From Amycolatopsis mediterranei (GTDB lineage Bacteria > Actinomycetota > Actinomycetes > Mycobacteriales > Pseudonocardiaceae), in assembly GCF_026017845.1 (NCBI RefSeq), contig NZ_CP100416.1, positions 2,935,468-2,999,467 of the forward strand: DNA of 64,000 nt, written 5' to 3'. How positions within the stretch are numbered: position 1 is the first letter of the stretch; each line of letters starts with the position of its first letter. The notes beneath the pieces are model-generated. The model saw only the letters and a program-made list of their open reading frames with translations, ran no database searches and was not told the DNA's origin. Positions 1 through 10,363 of this stretch are shown piece by piece. A program made the position numbers and the translations under genes.

Positions 1-1369
<1,369 letters not shown>

Positions 1370-1473
1370 GGCGACTGCTCCTGACGAAATTCCCGGTGGT
1401 GGTGGCCCTGCTCAGCGCGGTACCGCTTCGCGCACCCGATCGAGTGTAGCGGTCGGCCGCGCGGGAGTTCGCG

Positions 1474-2136
1474 TCAGCCAGCCGGTCCGGCGGGCTGCGG
1501 TTCGGCCGGTGCCCGCTTCTTGAACACCTTGACCAGCCCGATTGCTCCGGCCAGCGCGAACAAGCCGTAACAGGCGAGCAGCGCGGGCGGCGTGTCGCCG
1601 GTCAGGGCGTCGCCGAGGACGACCACGGCGACCGTGCCGGGCACGCTCCCGAGCAGCGTACCGGCCAGGTACGGGACGAGCCGCACAGAGGACACCCCGC
1701 AGAGGTAGCTGAAGGGCGCGAACGGCACCACCGGGATCAGCCGCAGTGACGTGATGGCGAGGACGCCGCCGCCGGAAAGGCGGTCGTTGACCGTTTTGAC
1801 CGCGGACCGGTGCAGGTGCCGGGTGACCAGGTCGCGGCCGAGCAGGCGGGCCAGTCCGAAGGAGAGGCCGGCCGCGATGGTGGTGGCGACCAGGCCGATC
1901 GCGATCCCGGCCGCGGTGCCGACGAGCAGGCCGGCGGCGAGGTTGAACACCGTCCGCGGGACGGGCGCCACGGTGAGCAGCGAGTACGCGACGAGCAGCA
2001 CGAGCGGGGTGGCGGGGCCGGTGGCCGCGGCCCAGGCCTGCAGGTCGGCCGGGCCGGGGATCGGCAGCAGCACCGCGGCCGCCGCGAAGGCGGCGAGCAC
2101 GGCGAGCGCGACGATCAGTTTGGTGCGGCCGGACAC
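1474..2136 (-). CDS. TVP38/TMEM64 family (VTT-domain) membrane protein
   Basis: A 220-residue integral membrane protein of the SNARE-associated/VTT (DedA-like) superfamily. About five or six hydrophobic segments are visible, starting with an N-terminal signal-anchor-like segment. The family hallmark is a re-entrant region rich in Gly, Pro and Arg; here it includes a PVPRTVFNLAAG stretch in the first half and LRLIPVVPFAPFSYLCG in the second. Members are thought to handle lipid scrambling or membrane homeostasis; the substrate cannot be read from sequence. The gene follows 104 bp upstream of the kinase on the same strand, and its own upstream region holds the bipartite palindromic element at 2182-2234. 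Confidence 0.85.
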   Translation of the reverse strand: MSGRTKLIVALAVLAAFAAAAVLLPIPGPADLQAWAAATGPATPLVLLVAYSLLTVAPVPRTVFNLAAGLLVGTAAGIAIGLVATTIAAGLSFGLARLLGRDLVTRHLHRSAVKTVNDRLSGGGVLAITSLRLIPVVPFAPFSYLCGVSSVRLVPYLAGTLLGSVPGTVAVVVLGDALTGDTPPALLACYGLFALAGAIGLVKVFKKRAPAEPQPAGPAG

Positions 2137-2181
2137 CGTTCGAGCCTACCGGCCGGGGTGCGGCGGGCGGCCCGGGCGCAG

Positions 2182-2234
2182 TGAATGACTCATTCCTGGC
2201 GTCGCATGCAGTGAATGAGTCATTCACTGCATGC
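2182..2234. repeat. Bipartite palindromic intergenic element, copy A
   Basis: Two near-identical halves, TGAATGACTCATTC at 2182-2195 and TGAATGAGTCATTCA at 2212-2226, begin exactly 30 bp apart. The second half sits at the centre of a perfect 31-bp palindrome (2204-2234). The element lies between two divergent genes, so it could also overlap their promoters. Related copies occur at 17752-17796 and 47958-48002. Confidence 0.85.
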
Positions 2235-2255
2235 GGGTGCCGCTAGCGTGGCCGC

Positions 2256-3272
2256 ATGCCCAAGAACGGTGACCCGGTCGAGTACGAGGTGGACGGGCGC
2301 ACGGTCCGCGTCACGAGCCCCGACAAGGTGTACTTCCCCCAGCGCGGCATCACGAAGCGGCAGGTCGTCGAGCACTACATCACGGTCGGCGCGCCGCTGC
2401 TGCGCGCGATCGGCGAGCGTCCGACGACGCTGAAGCGCTACGTCGACGGCGTCGAAGGCGAGTGGTTCTACGCCAAGCGCGTGCCGAAGGGCGCGCCCGA
2501 GTGGGTTTCGACCGCCGGGATCACGTTCCCGTCCGGCCGCAAGGCGGCCGAGGTGTGCCCGACCGAGCCGGCGGTGTTCGCGTGGGCGGCCAACCTGGGC
2601 ACGTTCGACTTCCACCCGTGGCCGGTCCGCCGCCCGGACACCGACCACCCCGACGAGCTCCGGATCGACGTCGATCCGCCGGACCGGGCGGGCTTCGCGG
2701 ACGCGGTCGAGGTGGCGATGGTGGTCCGCGAGGTCCTGGCGGACGCGGGGCTGACCGGCTACCCGAAGACCTCCGGCGGCCGCGGGGTGCACGTGCTGGT
2801 CCGCATCCGCCCGGAGTGGGACTTCATCGCGGTCCGGCACGCGGTGATCGCGCTGGGCCGCGAGGTCGCCCGGCGCATCCCGGAGAAGGCGACGATCAAC
2901 TGGTGGAAGGAGGAGCGGGAGGGCCGCGTGTTCCTCGACTACAACCAGGCGGCCCGCGACCGGACGGTGGCTTCGTCCTGGTCGGTCCGCGGCACCCCGC
3001 GCGCCACGGTGTCGACGCCGCTGACGTGGGACCTGCTGGGCGAGGTGGACGCGGACGACTTCGACGTCCTGACGATCCCGGCGTTCCTGGAGAAGCACGG
3101 AGACCTGCACGCGCCGATGGACGCCTCGCCGTTCGGCCTGGAGACGGCGCTGGAGTGGTACGAGCGGGATGAGCGGGACCACGGGCTGGGGGAACTGCCG
3201 TATCCGCCGGACTACCCGAAGATGCCGGGGGAGCCGAAGCGGGTCCAGCCGAGCAAGGCGCGTCCCGAGTGA
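2256..3272 (+). CDS. LigD-type polymerase (primase-polymerase) domain protein
   Basis: A 338-residue stand-alone relative of the archaeo-eukaryotic primase-like polymerase domain of LigD. Family members add ribo- or deoxyribonucleotides during end-joining or short-patch repair. The metal-binding pair is visible in LRIDVDPP (Asp138 and Asp140), and the second signature SGGRGVHV follows around residue 174. Length matches stand-alone PolD1/PolD2-type proteins of mycobacteria rather than full LigD, since no nuclease or ligase domain is attached. A separate ATP-dependent ligase gene of LigC type lies at 14960-16039, so the two could act in the same Ku-independent repair route (inference). Confidence 0.9.
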   Translation: MPKNGDPVEYEVDGRTVRVTSPDKVYFPQRGITKRQVVEHYITVGAPLLRAIGERPTTLKRYVDGVEGEWFYAKRVPKGAPEWVSTAGITFPSGRKAAEVCPTEPAVFAWAANLGTFDFHPWPVRRPDTDHPDELRIDVDPPDRAGFADAVEVAMVVREVLADAGLTGYPKTSGGRGVHVLVRIRPEWDFIAVRHAVIALGREVARRIPEKATINWWKEEREGRVFLDYNQAARDRTVASSWSVRGTPRATVSTPLTWDLLGEVDADDFDVLTIPAFLEKHGDLHAPMDASPFGLETALEWYERDERDHGLGELPYPPDYPKMPGEPKRVQPSKARPE

Positions 3273-3524
3273 CCTCACGGCCTGCGGCAGTGCCGGTGTA
3301 ACCGGAACCACAGCATCGGCGGAAATGGTTGTCATTCTGCGCCGAATGTCCCAGCGGGTGATGCGGCGAGTGATCACGCAAACGCCCGCTGTCGCCTTTC
3401 GGGTCACAAATGTTGCACGGCCGATCTCCATGTCACGATCTTGGTCTCCGACGGCGTAACGTGCGGTCCCGGATCGACGACTCCCCCGGGCCATCGGGGG
3501 GGGGTCCGAGGAAGGAGGCCGTTC

Positions 3525-3917
3525 GTGGACGACCTGATCGCTTTCCTCGCGGCGCGCGTGGGCGCGCGGCAGGCGTTGATCATGCAGGCCGTCAACAAGG
3601 CGAAGGCCGGCGAGGTGATGAACCGCGGCGAGACGAAGGTCGCCGTGGAGCAGAAGATCCGCGGGCTCACCGACCTCGAGCTCGACGTGGTCAACCAGAT
3701 GATCAACGAGATCGAGGCGACCCGGCGGATCCTGCTCGCCCATCGCACGACGGTGTCGGAGAAGGTCCCCGGGTTTCCGCTCTACGGCAGCGAATACTGG
3801 TGTGAAACCTGCCACGTGCCAGCCGACGAGGCCGGCTCCAACTGGTGCCTCACGCTGCGCCTGCTGGCCCTGCCCTACGCCGACCACCCGGAGTACAGCG
3901 AGCGCTGGCGGCCCTGA
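3525..3917 (+). CDS. DUF6221 family protein
   Basis: A 130-residue soluble protein. The GTG start is chosen because a strong GGAAGGAGG lies just upstream and because family members begin with MDDLxAFL, as here. The C-terminal ADHPEYSERWRP also matches the usual ending (HPDYxxxWRP). A pair of cysteines (C-x-x-C) sits near residue 90, followed by a third Cys, and may bind a metal. The family is widespread in actinomycetes and often found in accessory or phage-like regions, but its role is unknown. The 250 bp upstream shows no gene. Confidence 0.8.
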   Translation: MDDLIAFLAARVGARQALIMQAVNKAKAGEVMNRGETKVAVEQKIRGLTDLELDVVNQMINEIEATRRILLAHRTTVSEKVPGFPLYGSEYWCETCHVPADEAGSNWCLTLRLLALPYADHPEYSERWRP

Positions 3918-3953
3918 CGGGAATCCCGTCACGCGCACGGCGTTGCACCGGAA

Positions 3954-4952
3954 GTGACGCTGTTCTCCGTGCTCGATCGCTCGCCCGTGCGGCGGGACCG
4001 CGGGCCCGCGCAGGCGCTGCGGGACACCGTCGCCTTCGCCGCCCGCGTCGAACGGCTGGGCTACCACCGGTTCTGGGTGTCCGAGCACCACGGCGTGCCG
4101 GGCGTCGCCGGGTCCGCGCCGACCGTGCTGGCCGCCGCCGTCGCAAGCGCGACGAGCCGCATCCGTGTCGGCACCGGTGGCGTGATGCTGCCGAACCACC
4201 GGCCGCTGGTCGTGGCGGAGCAGTTCGGCGTCCTGGAAGCGCTTCACCCGGGGCGGATCGACATGGGTCTCGGCCGGTCCGTCGGCTTCACCGGCGGCGT
4301 CCGATCGGCGCTGGGGCACGGCAAAGAGGACGCCGACGACTTCGGCGCCCAGGTCCGGGAACTGCTCGGCTTCTTCACCGGGGGATACGCATACCCTGGC
4401 GTGCACGCCTACCCGGCCGAGGGGCTGCGCGTGCCGCCGTTCCTGCTGGCCACCGGCTCGGGCGCGGACCTCGCCGCGGAGCTCGGGCTGCCGCTGGTGA
4501 TCGCCCCGGTGCGCGGCGAACGAGCCCTGGCCGAAGCCGTGACGCGCTACCGGAACGGGTTCCGGCCGTCCGGGTGGGCGCGCGAGCCGTACGTGGTGGT
4601 GTCGGCGGCGATCGCGGTGGCGGACTCCGCGGCGGACGCGCGCCGGCTGCTCGTCTCGGAAGCCTGGGCGACGGTGTATTCGCGCTCCCACGGCGTCTTC
4701 CCGCCCCTGGACCCGCCCGCCGACATCCTCGCGGCGCCGATGAGCGACCGCGAGCGCCGGCGGCTCGAGGAGACTTTGGACGGTCAGATTTCGGGCACGC
4801 CCGCCGAAGTGGCGGACCGGCTGGGGCGGTTGGTGGCGGTCACCGGCGCCGACGAAATCCTCGCCACGACCGCCGCCTACGACCAATCCGCGCGGCTCGA
4901 TTCCTTTGCCGCGTTGGCCGAACTGACGGGGAAGCGTGAGCCCATTTCCTGA
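3954..4952 (+). CDS. Luciferase-like (LLM class) flavin-dependent oxidoreductase, MsnO8-like
   Basis: A 332-residue TIM-barrel monooxygenase of the bacterial luciferase-like superfamily. The N-terminal strand, the WVSEHHGVPGVAG motif near residue 42 and the LEALHPGRIDMGLGRS segment near residue 95 are typical of the MsnO8-type branch, which uses FMNH2 or F420H2 to oxidise an unknown small molecule. The GTG start lies 36 bp after the DUF6221 gene, so the two may be cotranscribed. No partner flavin reductase is adjacent. A short hairpin overlaps the stop codon. Confidence 0.85.
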   Translation: MTLFSVLDRSPVRRDRGPAQALRDTVAFAARVERLGYHRFWVSEHHGVPGVAGSAPTVLAAAVASATSRIRVGTGGVMLPNHRPLVVAEQFGVLEALHPGRIDMGLGRSVGFTGGVRSALGHGKEDADDFGAQVRELLGFFTGGYAYPGVHAYPAEGLRVPPFLLATGSGADLAAELGLPLVIAPVRGERALAEAVTRYRNGFRPSGWAREPYVVVSAAIAVADSAADARRLLVSEAWATVYSRSHGVFPPLDPPADILAAPMSDRERRRLEETLDGQISGTPAEVADRLGRLVAVTGADEILATTAAYDQSARLDSFAALAELTGKREPIS

Positions 4953-4967
4953 TATTCGGATATCAGG
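4948..4967 (+). terminator. Hairpin overlapping the stop codon of the luciferase-like gene
   Basis: Perfect 8-bp inverted repeat CCTGATAT / ATATCAGG with a TCGG tetraloop. It overlaps the stop codon and is not followed by a T run, so it may be a weak terminator or a 3'-end stabiliser. The remaining 180 bp before the next gene hold only a GC-rich leader and a possible TATGAT hexamer at 4998-5003. Confidence 0.4.
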
Positions 4968-5147
4968 TCAAGGAATTTCGGTGCCGTATTCCGGTGCTAT
5001 GATTCCCCGGTGACTGCCGGGTCGGCCTCGAGCCGTGAGCAGACGGGGCACCCGGCTGTGCCGTGACCTCCGGGCGGCCCCGCGGGCCGCCGCCTCCTCG
5101 CGCGGATCTCCCTGATCGGGACGTGCGCGGGAAGGAGGTGAAATCGC

Positions 5148-5366
5148 ATGACCCCATGGCAGGAGTTCTTCGAGGCCCACGCCGAGGGCAGCGTCCTCGA
5201 CGGCGTCGTGGCCCGTGTGCTGCCGTTCGGCGCGTTCGTCGAGGTCGCGGACGGCATCCACGGCTTGCTGGTGACCGACGCGGCACCGGAAGCCGGGACA
5301 CGGCTGCCCGTCCGCATCGAAGCCATCGACGTGGAACGGCGCCGATTCAGCCTGGTGAAGGCGTGA
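5148..5366 (+). CDS. Small S1 RNA-binding domain protein
   Basis: A 72-residue protein that is essentially one S1/OB-fold domain. The segment from about residue 14 (GSVLDGVVARVLPFGAFVEV) is the classic S1 start, followed by GIHGLLVT. A strong GAAGGAGGTG site lies 7 nt before the ATG. Stand-alone S1 proteins of this size bind RNA or ssDNA nonspecifically; a role in translation or stress is only an inference. It stands alone between an oxidoreductase and a convergent gene. Confidence 0.8.
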   Translation: MTPWQEFFEAHAEGSVLDGVVARVLPFGAFVEVADGIHGLLVTDAAPEAGTRLPVRIEAIDVERRRFSLVKA

Positions 5367-5396
5367 GGTGAGCCGGGTGAGGCAGGGCGCCCTGCC

Positions 5397-6053
5397 TCAC
5401 CCGAGCACCAGCGGCAGCCGCGCGGTCAGGTCGCCCAGTGCTTCACGCTCGGCGTCCGTGGGCGCGCGGCGGCCCGTCGCCACCAGCAGGACGTCCTCGT
5501 CCGGGAACGACGGCGGGAACTCCGCCCCGGCGATCTTCTCCAGCATCACCCGCGTGCGCGCCAGGCCCTCGGCGGGCGGGCCGGCCGCCGACGGCACGTG
5601 GGCCACCAGGTCCAGGTGGTGCAACGTCCACTCCAGCACGTACGCCGACAGGTAGTCGCCCACCGTCAGGACCATGTCCTGCGTCGACACCCGCTCTCCC
5701 GGGTCCGCCAGGTCCGCCGCGCGGCCCGCCGCCGAGCCCACGTCGTCCAGGTGGAACTTCAACAGCGCCGGGTCCTCGTACGCCGCCGCCAGGCGGACGA
5801 TCAGGGCCGACAGCGGGTCGTCGCCCGACGGCAACGTGCCGGAGACCGCCCAGTACGTGATCGCGTCGTGCGTCAGGGTCGAGGAAGCCGGGGTGGCCAG
5901 CGTGATCAGCACGTCCTGCGCGTCGATCACCAGGTGGCAGACCAGGTCCCGGACCAGCCAGCCGCGGCAGCCCGACGGCTTCGCGAACTCCGCGTCGGGA
6001 AGGGAAGCGACCGCAAGACGCAACGCCGCCCACGTGCGCGAAAAGAGATCCAC
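5397..6053 (-). CDS. Maleylpyruvate isomerase family mycothiol-dependent enzyme
   Basis: A 218-residue DinB/MDMPI-fold protein. The N-terminal helical bundle shows the usual metal-ligand region CHLVIDAQ (His40) and a later LHHLDLVAHV motif that supplies the second and third ligands. Family enzymes use mycothiol as cofactor to isomerise or conjugate small substrates; the actual substrate here is unknown. It starts 19 bp after the stop of the PucR-type regulator on the same strand, so the two may form one transcript, although the regulator's obvious targets are the divergent proline genes. Confidence 0.85.
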   Translation of the reverse strand: MDLFSRTWAALRLAVASLPDAEFAKPSGCRGWLVRDLVCHLVIDAQDVLITLATPASSTLTHDAITYWAVSGTLPSGDDPLSALIVRLAAAYEDPALLKFHLDDVGSAAGRAADLADPGERVSTQDMVLTVGDYLSAYVLEWTLHHLDLVAHVPSAAGPPAEGLARTRVMLEKIAGAEFPPSFPDEDVLLVATGRRAPTDAEREALGDLTARLPLVLG

Positions 6054-6072
6054 GGGCGCGAAGCTAGCAGGG

Positions 6073-7626
6073 TCACAGCCGCAGCTGCAGCTGGGTGAGC
6101 AAGCGCTGCGCCGGGTCGTCGAAGTCGACGCCGGACACCTCGGCCGCGCGGCGGACCCGGTAGCGGACCGTGTTCGGGTGGATGTTCAGCACCCGCGCCG
6201 CCGCGCGGACGTCGCCGAACGCGTTCAGCCAGGCCAGGACCGCCGGCACGAGGATGCCGCCGTGCTCGGTGTCGTGCTCCGCCAGGGTCGTCAGCCGCGG
6301 GTCGCGGATGCGCGGCTGCGCACCCAGGAAGGCCAGCACCTCCGACAGCAGCACTTCGGCGCGGACGTCGGCCAGCGAGGCGACGTCGGCGGCCCAGTGC
6401 CCGCGCGTCATCGCCGCCAGGACGCGGTCGGCGTCGCCGCGGGACGCCGCCGCCTCCGACAGGCGGGGTACGACGCCGCCGAGGGCCGCCCGCACCGGGA
6501 CGTCCAGGTGCCGGCGGGCCGTGGCGGCGATTTCGCGGGCCAGCGCCAGCACTGCCGCGTCGGAGTGCTCGGGCAGGTCCGGCAGCAGCGCGTAGACGCG
6601 GCCGCCGATCACGCTCACCAGCGCGCTGCGCCGGTAGGCCGCCGTGTGGACGGCGATCAGGTGCACGAGTTCGGCTCGGCGCAGCTGCCGGTTGTCCGAA
6701 CGCTCCAGCGAAAACGCCAGGACCTGCGCCGGCCGGGCCGGATCGGCGCCGATGTCGTCGGCGACGGACTCCGCGTCCAGCCGTCCTTCCAGCAGGCTCG
6801 CCAGGAGGTCTTCGCGCAGCCGCAGTTCCGGGCTCGGCAGCGTGCGGGCCCGGATCAGCTGCGGCGCCAGGGTGCGGCTCGCCCCGAGCAGCGCCGTCTC
6901 GGCGCTTTCGGTGAGCGGCTGGGCGCCCTCCTGGACCCAGATCGTGCCGAGCGGCTGCTTGCCCGCGTGGATGCCCGCCGCGATGCGGCGGCGGATGCCC
7001 AGCTCGGGCCGTTCGTCGATCCGAACGATTCCTTCCCCGGCCCGCAGCCGCTGGTAGACGCCCCATTCGCGGAGCATCGCGAGGTAGCGCTCCGGGCCTT
7101 CGCGGCCGAGGATCGACAGCCGCCGCAGCTCGTCGACCTCGTCGCCCGCCCGCGAATACGCCAGCACCCGGTTCGCCGTGTCCTCGATGCTGACCAGGCC
7201 GCCGGTGAGCGTCGCAACCGTCTGGGCCAGGGCGAACAGGTCGCCGAGCACTTCGCCGCCGGCTGCTTCCCCGCCCGCGCGGGCGGCCTCGACGACGCCG
7301 CGGGCCAGCGATTCGACCTGCTCCCAGCGCGCCTCCGCACCGACCGTGAGCAGCGCGACGCCCGCGTCGGCGGCGACGTCGGCCCCGGTCGCGCCCTTGA
7401 CCGCCACCGCGGCCGCACCGCCGCGCCCGGCCGCGCGGATGGCCGGGGCCGCCGCCCGGCCGCGGGCGCCGATCACCAGCACCAGGTCGCCGGGGGACGC
7501 CTCCAACGGGTCTTCGGGGTCGAGGATCACGACGTCCGTGACGTCGACGCCGAGGCCGTGCGGCGCCACGACGACCTCGACGAGCGGCTCGCCGAGCGTC
7601 GCGAGGACGTGGCGCAGTGACGTCAC
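6073..7626 (-). CDS. PucR/CdaR family transcriptional regulator, likely proline-responsive (PruC-like)
   Basis: A 517-residue regulator. The first part resembles the PucR N-terminal sensor domain, a GGDEF-like central region follows, and the last about 55 residues form the PucR-type helix-turn-helix (VRAAARVLNIHPNTVRYRVR). It is divergent from pruA-pruB, the arrangement seen in mycobacteria, where the PucR-type activator PruC responds to proline and switches on pruAB. By that analogy this protein activates the neighbouring proline catabolic genes. A perfect 10-bp dyad in the shared promoter region (7637-7678) is a likely binding site. Confidence 0.85.
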   Translation of the reverse strand: MTSLRHVLATLGEPLVEVVVAPHGLGVDVTDVVILDPEDPLEASPGDLVLVIGARGRAAAPAIRAAGRGGAAAVAVKGATGADVAADAGVALLTVGAEARWEQVESLARGVVEAARAGGEAAGGEVLGDLFALAQTVATLTGGLVSIEDTANRVLAYSRAGDEVDELRRLSILGREGPERYLAMLREWGVYQRLRAGEGIVRIDERPELGIRRRIAAGIHAGKQPLGTIWVQEGAQPLTESAETALLGASRTLAPQLIRARTLPSPELRLREDLLASLLEGRLDAESVADDIGADPARPAQVLAFSLERSDNRQLRRAELVHLIAVHTAAYRRSALVSVIGGRVYALLPDLPEHSDAAVLALAREIAATARRHLDVPVRAALGGVVPRLSEAAASRGDADRVLAAMTRGHWAADVASLADVRAEVLLSEVLAFLGAQPRIRDPRLTTLAEHDTEHGGILVPAVLAWLNAFGDVRAAARVLNIHPNTVRYRVRRAAEVSGVDFDDPAQRLLTQLQLRL

Positions 7627-7636
7627 AGCAGTCTTA

Positions 7637-7678
7637 TTCGATCGGCCAAGATCATACGGGCGATTTTAGCCGATCGAA
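7637..7678. promoter_or_regulatory. Dyad operator between pucR-type regulator and pruA
   Basis: Perfect inverted repeat TTCGATCGGC (7637-7646) and GCCGATCGAA (7669-7678) with a 22-bp spacer, placed 10 bp from the regulator start and 65 bp before pruA. Symmetry and position fit a site for the PucR-type regulator that would serve both directions; binding itself is inferred. Confidence 0.6.
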
Positions 7679-7743
7679 CAAGCCTGGGGCGCGTGTCCGG
7701 AGTTACCGTTCGGGGCACTTGGACAGAAAGCAGAGGAGCCGCC

Positions 7744-9372
7744 GTGGACGCCGTGACCCAGACCCCCGCCCCGAAGAACGAGCCGGTGCTGACCTACGCG
7801 CCGGGCAGCGCCGAGCGCGCCGAGCTCGAGGGTGCGCTGAAGCGGCTGGGCCAGGCGGAACCGGTCGACCTGACCGTCACCATCGGCGGCGAGCAGCGCC
7901 CCGGCGGCGGCGAGAAGATCGACGTCGTCCAGCCGCACCACCACAAGCACGTGCTGGGCACCATCCACAGCGCGACGCAGCAGGACACCACCGACGCCAT
8001 CGCGGCGGCCGCGAAGGCCGCGCCCGAGTGGCGCGCGCTGTCCTACGACGACCGCGCCGCGATCCTGCTGCGCGCCGCCGACCTGCTCACCGGCAAGTGG
8101 CGCGCCACGCTCAACGCCGCCACCATGCTCGGCCAGTCCAAGACCGCGACCCAGGCCGAGATCGACGCCGCCTGCGAGCTCGCCGACTTCTGGCGCTTCA
8201 ACGTCGAGTTCGGCCGCCGCATCCTCGCCGAGCAGCCGATCAGCTCGCCGGGCGTGTGGAACCGGATGGAGCACCGGCCCCTGGAGGGCTTCGTCTATGC
8301 GATCACGCCGTTCAACTTCACCGCGATCGCCGGCAACCTGCCCACCGCGCCCGCGCTGATGGGCAACACCGTGCTGTGGAAGCCGTCGCCGACGCAGTCG
8401 TTCGCCGCCCACCTGACCATGCGGCTGCTGGAAGAGGCGGGCCTGCCGCCGGGCGTGATCAACCTGCTGCCCGGCGACGGCAAGGCCGTCTCCGAGGTCG
8501 CGCTGACCCACCGCGACCTGGCCGGCATCCACTTCACCGGCTCGACCGCGACCTTCCAGCACCTGTGGGGCACGGTCGGCGCGAACATCGCGGGCTACCG
8601 CGGCTACCCGCGGCTGGTCGGCGAGACCGGCGGCAAGGACTTCGTGCTCGCGCACCCGTCCGCCGACGTCGACGTCCTGCGCACCGCGCTGGTCCGCGGC
8701 GCCTTCGAGTACCAGGGGCAGAAGTGCTCCGCCGCTTCGCGCGCGTACATCCCGCGCAGCGTCTGGAACGAGCTGAAGGACGGCCTGGTCGCCGAGACCG
8801 AGGCGCTGTCCTACGGCGACGTCACCGACCTCTCGCACTTCGGCGGCGCGGTCATCGACCGGCGCGCGTTCACGAAGCACGCCGACCTGTTCGACCGGGT
8901 GCGCGGCGACGCCTCCGTCGAGGTCCTCACCGGCGGTACCGCCGACGACAGCGTCGGGTACTTCGTGCAGCCGACGATCCTCGTCTCGGACAACCCGAAG
9001 CACGAGATCTTCTCGACCGAGTACTTCGGGCCGATCCTGTCGGTGTTCGTCTACGAAGACGGCGGGTTCGACGACGTCCTGAAGCTGATCGACTCCTCCG
9101 CCGCGTATGCGCTGACCGGCGCGGTGATCGCCAACGACCGCACCGCCGTCGCGAAGGCCTCCGAGGCGCTGAAGTTCTCCGCGGGCAACTTCTACGTCAA
9201 CGACAAGCCGACCGGCGCCGTCGTCGGCCAGCAGCCGTTCGGCGGGGCGCGGGCCTCGGGCACCAACGACAAGGCCGGTTCGGTCTTCAACCTGCTCCGC
9301 TGGACGAGCCCCCGCTCGATCAAGGAGACCTTCGTGCCGCCGACCAGTGTCCGCTACCCGCACCAGGGCTGA
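7744..9372 (+). CDS. pruA: L-glutamate gamma-semialdehyde (1-pyrroline-5-carboxylate) dehydrogenase
   Basis: Second step of proline breakdown: NAD-dependent oxidation of glutamate semialdehyde to glutamate. The 542-residue product is an aldehyde dehydrogenase of the RocA/PruA1 type. The general base sits in VGETGGKD (Glu294) and the nucleophile in QGQKCSAAS (Cys328); the C-terminal PFGGARASGTNDKAG is also diagnostic. The GTG start is chosen because AGAGGAG lies just upstream and gives the usual family length. The gene is followed after 13 bp by the proline dehydrogenase, so both enzymes form one operon. Confidence 0.95.
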   Translation: MDAVTQTPAPKNEPVLTYAPGSAERAELEGALKRLGQAEPVDLTVTIGGEQRPGGGEKIDVVQPHHHKHVLGTIHSATQQDTTDAIAAAAKAAPEWRALSYDDRAAILLRAADLLTGKWRATLNAATMLGQSKTATQAEIDAACELADFWRFNVEFGRRILAEQPISSPGVWNRMEHRPLEGFVYAITPFNFTAIAGNLPTAPALMGNTVLWKPSPTQSFAAHLTMRLLEEAGLPPGVINLLPGDGKAVSEVALTHRDLAGIHFTGSTATFQHLWGTVGANIAGYRGYPRLVGETGGKDFVLAHPSADVDVLRTALVRGAFEYQGQKCSAASRAYIPRSVWNELKDGLVAETEALSYGDVTDLSHFGGAVIDRRAFTKHADLFDRVRGDASVEVLTGGTADDSVGYFVQPTILVSDNPKHEIFSTEYFGPILSVFVYEDGGFDDVLKLIDSSAAYALTGAVIANDRTAVAKASEALKFSAGNFYVNDKPTGAVVGQQPFGGARASGTNDKAGSVFNLLRWTSPRSIKETFVPPTSVRYPHQG

Positions 9373-9385
9373 GAGGGAGACCGTC

Positions 9386-10315
9386 ATGTTGCGTGCCCCG
9401 CTGCTCGCCGCCGCCCGGTCGAAGGGCATCCGGCGGCTCGTCGAAGCCGTGCCCGCCACGCGATCCGTGGTGCGCCGGTTCGTGGCCGGGTCCGAGACTG
9501 CCGACGCCGTCCGCGTGGCCCGGGAACTGGCCGCGGACGGCCGCCGGATCACCCTCGACCACCTGGGCGAGGACACCACCGACGCCACGCAGGCGGCGGC
9601 GACCGTGGCGGCCTACGAAGCCGTGCTGACCGCGCTGGCCGCGGAAGGCCTGGCCGAGGGTGCGGACGTGTCGGTGAAGCTCTCGGCGGTCGGGCAGTTC
9701 CTGCCGTCGGACGGCGAGGACGTCGCCTTGGAGAACGCGCGGAAGATCTGCGCGGCGGCCGAGGCGGTCGGCGCCACCGTGACGCTCGACATGGAGGACC
9801 ACACCACCACGGACTCCACCCTCGGCATCCTGCGCGAGCTGCGCGGGGAGTACCCGTGGGTGGGCGCGGTGCTGCAGGCCTACCTGCGCCGCACCGAGCA
9901 GGACTGCCGGGAGCTGGCCGGGCCCGGCTCGCGCGTGCGGCTGTGCAAGGGCGCCTACGCCGAGCCGGAGTCCGTGGCGTTCCCGGAGAAGTCCGAAGTG
10001 GACAAGTCCTACGTCCGCTGCCTGCGCGTCCTGATGGCGGGCGAGGGCTACCCGATGGTGGCTTCGCACGACCCGCGGATGATCGAGATCGCCGCCGCGC
10101 TGGCCGAGGAGCACGGCCGCACGGACGACGACCACGAGTTCCAGATGCTCTACGGCATCCGGCCGGAGGAGCAGGCGCGGATCGCGGCTTCGGGTGCGCG
10201 CATGCGCGTCTACGTGCCCTACGGCGACGAGTGGTACGGCTACTTCATGCGGCGGCTGGCCGAGCGCCCGGCGAACCTGGGGTTCTTCCTCCGCGGCCTC
10301 GCGACGCGCTCCTGA
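9386..10315 (+). CDS. pruB: Proline dehydrogenase
   Basis: First step of proline catabolism: FAD-dependent oxidation of proline to pyrroline-5-carboxylate, passing electrons to the membrane quinone pool. The 309-residue single-domain TIM barrel is the actinobacterial PutB/PruB type rather than the fused PutA. Typical motifs are VSVKLSAVG near residue 95, TLDMEDH near 133, RLCKGAY near 188 and YVPYGDEWYGYFMRRL at the C-terminus. GAGAGGGAGACC precedes the ATG. A perfect 40-bp palindrome directly after the stop codon ends the operon. Confidence 0.95.
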   Translation: MLRAPLLAAARSKGIRRLVEAVPATRSVVRRFVAGSETADAVRVARELAADGRRITLDHLGEDTTDATQAAATVAAYEAVLTALAAEGLAEGADVSVKLSAVGQFLPSDGEDVALENARKICAAAEAVGATVTLDMEDHTTTDSTLGILRELRGEYPWVGAVLQAYLRRTEQDCRELAGPGSRVRLCKGAYAEPESVAFPEKSEVDKSYVRCLRVLMAGEGYPMVASHDPRMIEIAAALAEEHGRTDDDHEFQMLYGIRPEEQARIAASGARMRVYVPYGDEWYGYFMRRLAERPANLGFFLRGLATRS

Positions 10316-10355
10316 ACATGACGAAGGCCGCCCCGCGGGGCGGCCTTCGTCATGT
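10316..10355. terminator. Perfect 40-bp palindromic bidirectional terminator
   Basis: The forty bases directly after the pruB stop codon form a perfect palindrome (ACATGACGAAGGCCGCCC and its complement, centred on CGCG). It lies between convergent pruB and the thioredoxin gene and can terminate both. The outer ATGACGAAGG / CCTTCGTCAT segments show that the two sides match beyond the usual GC core. Confidence 0.85.
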
Positions 10356-10363
10356 GGTGGTGG

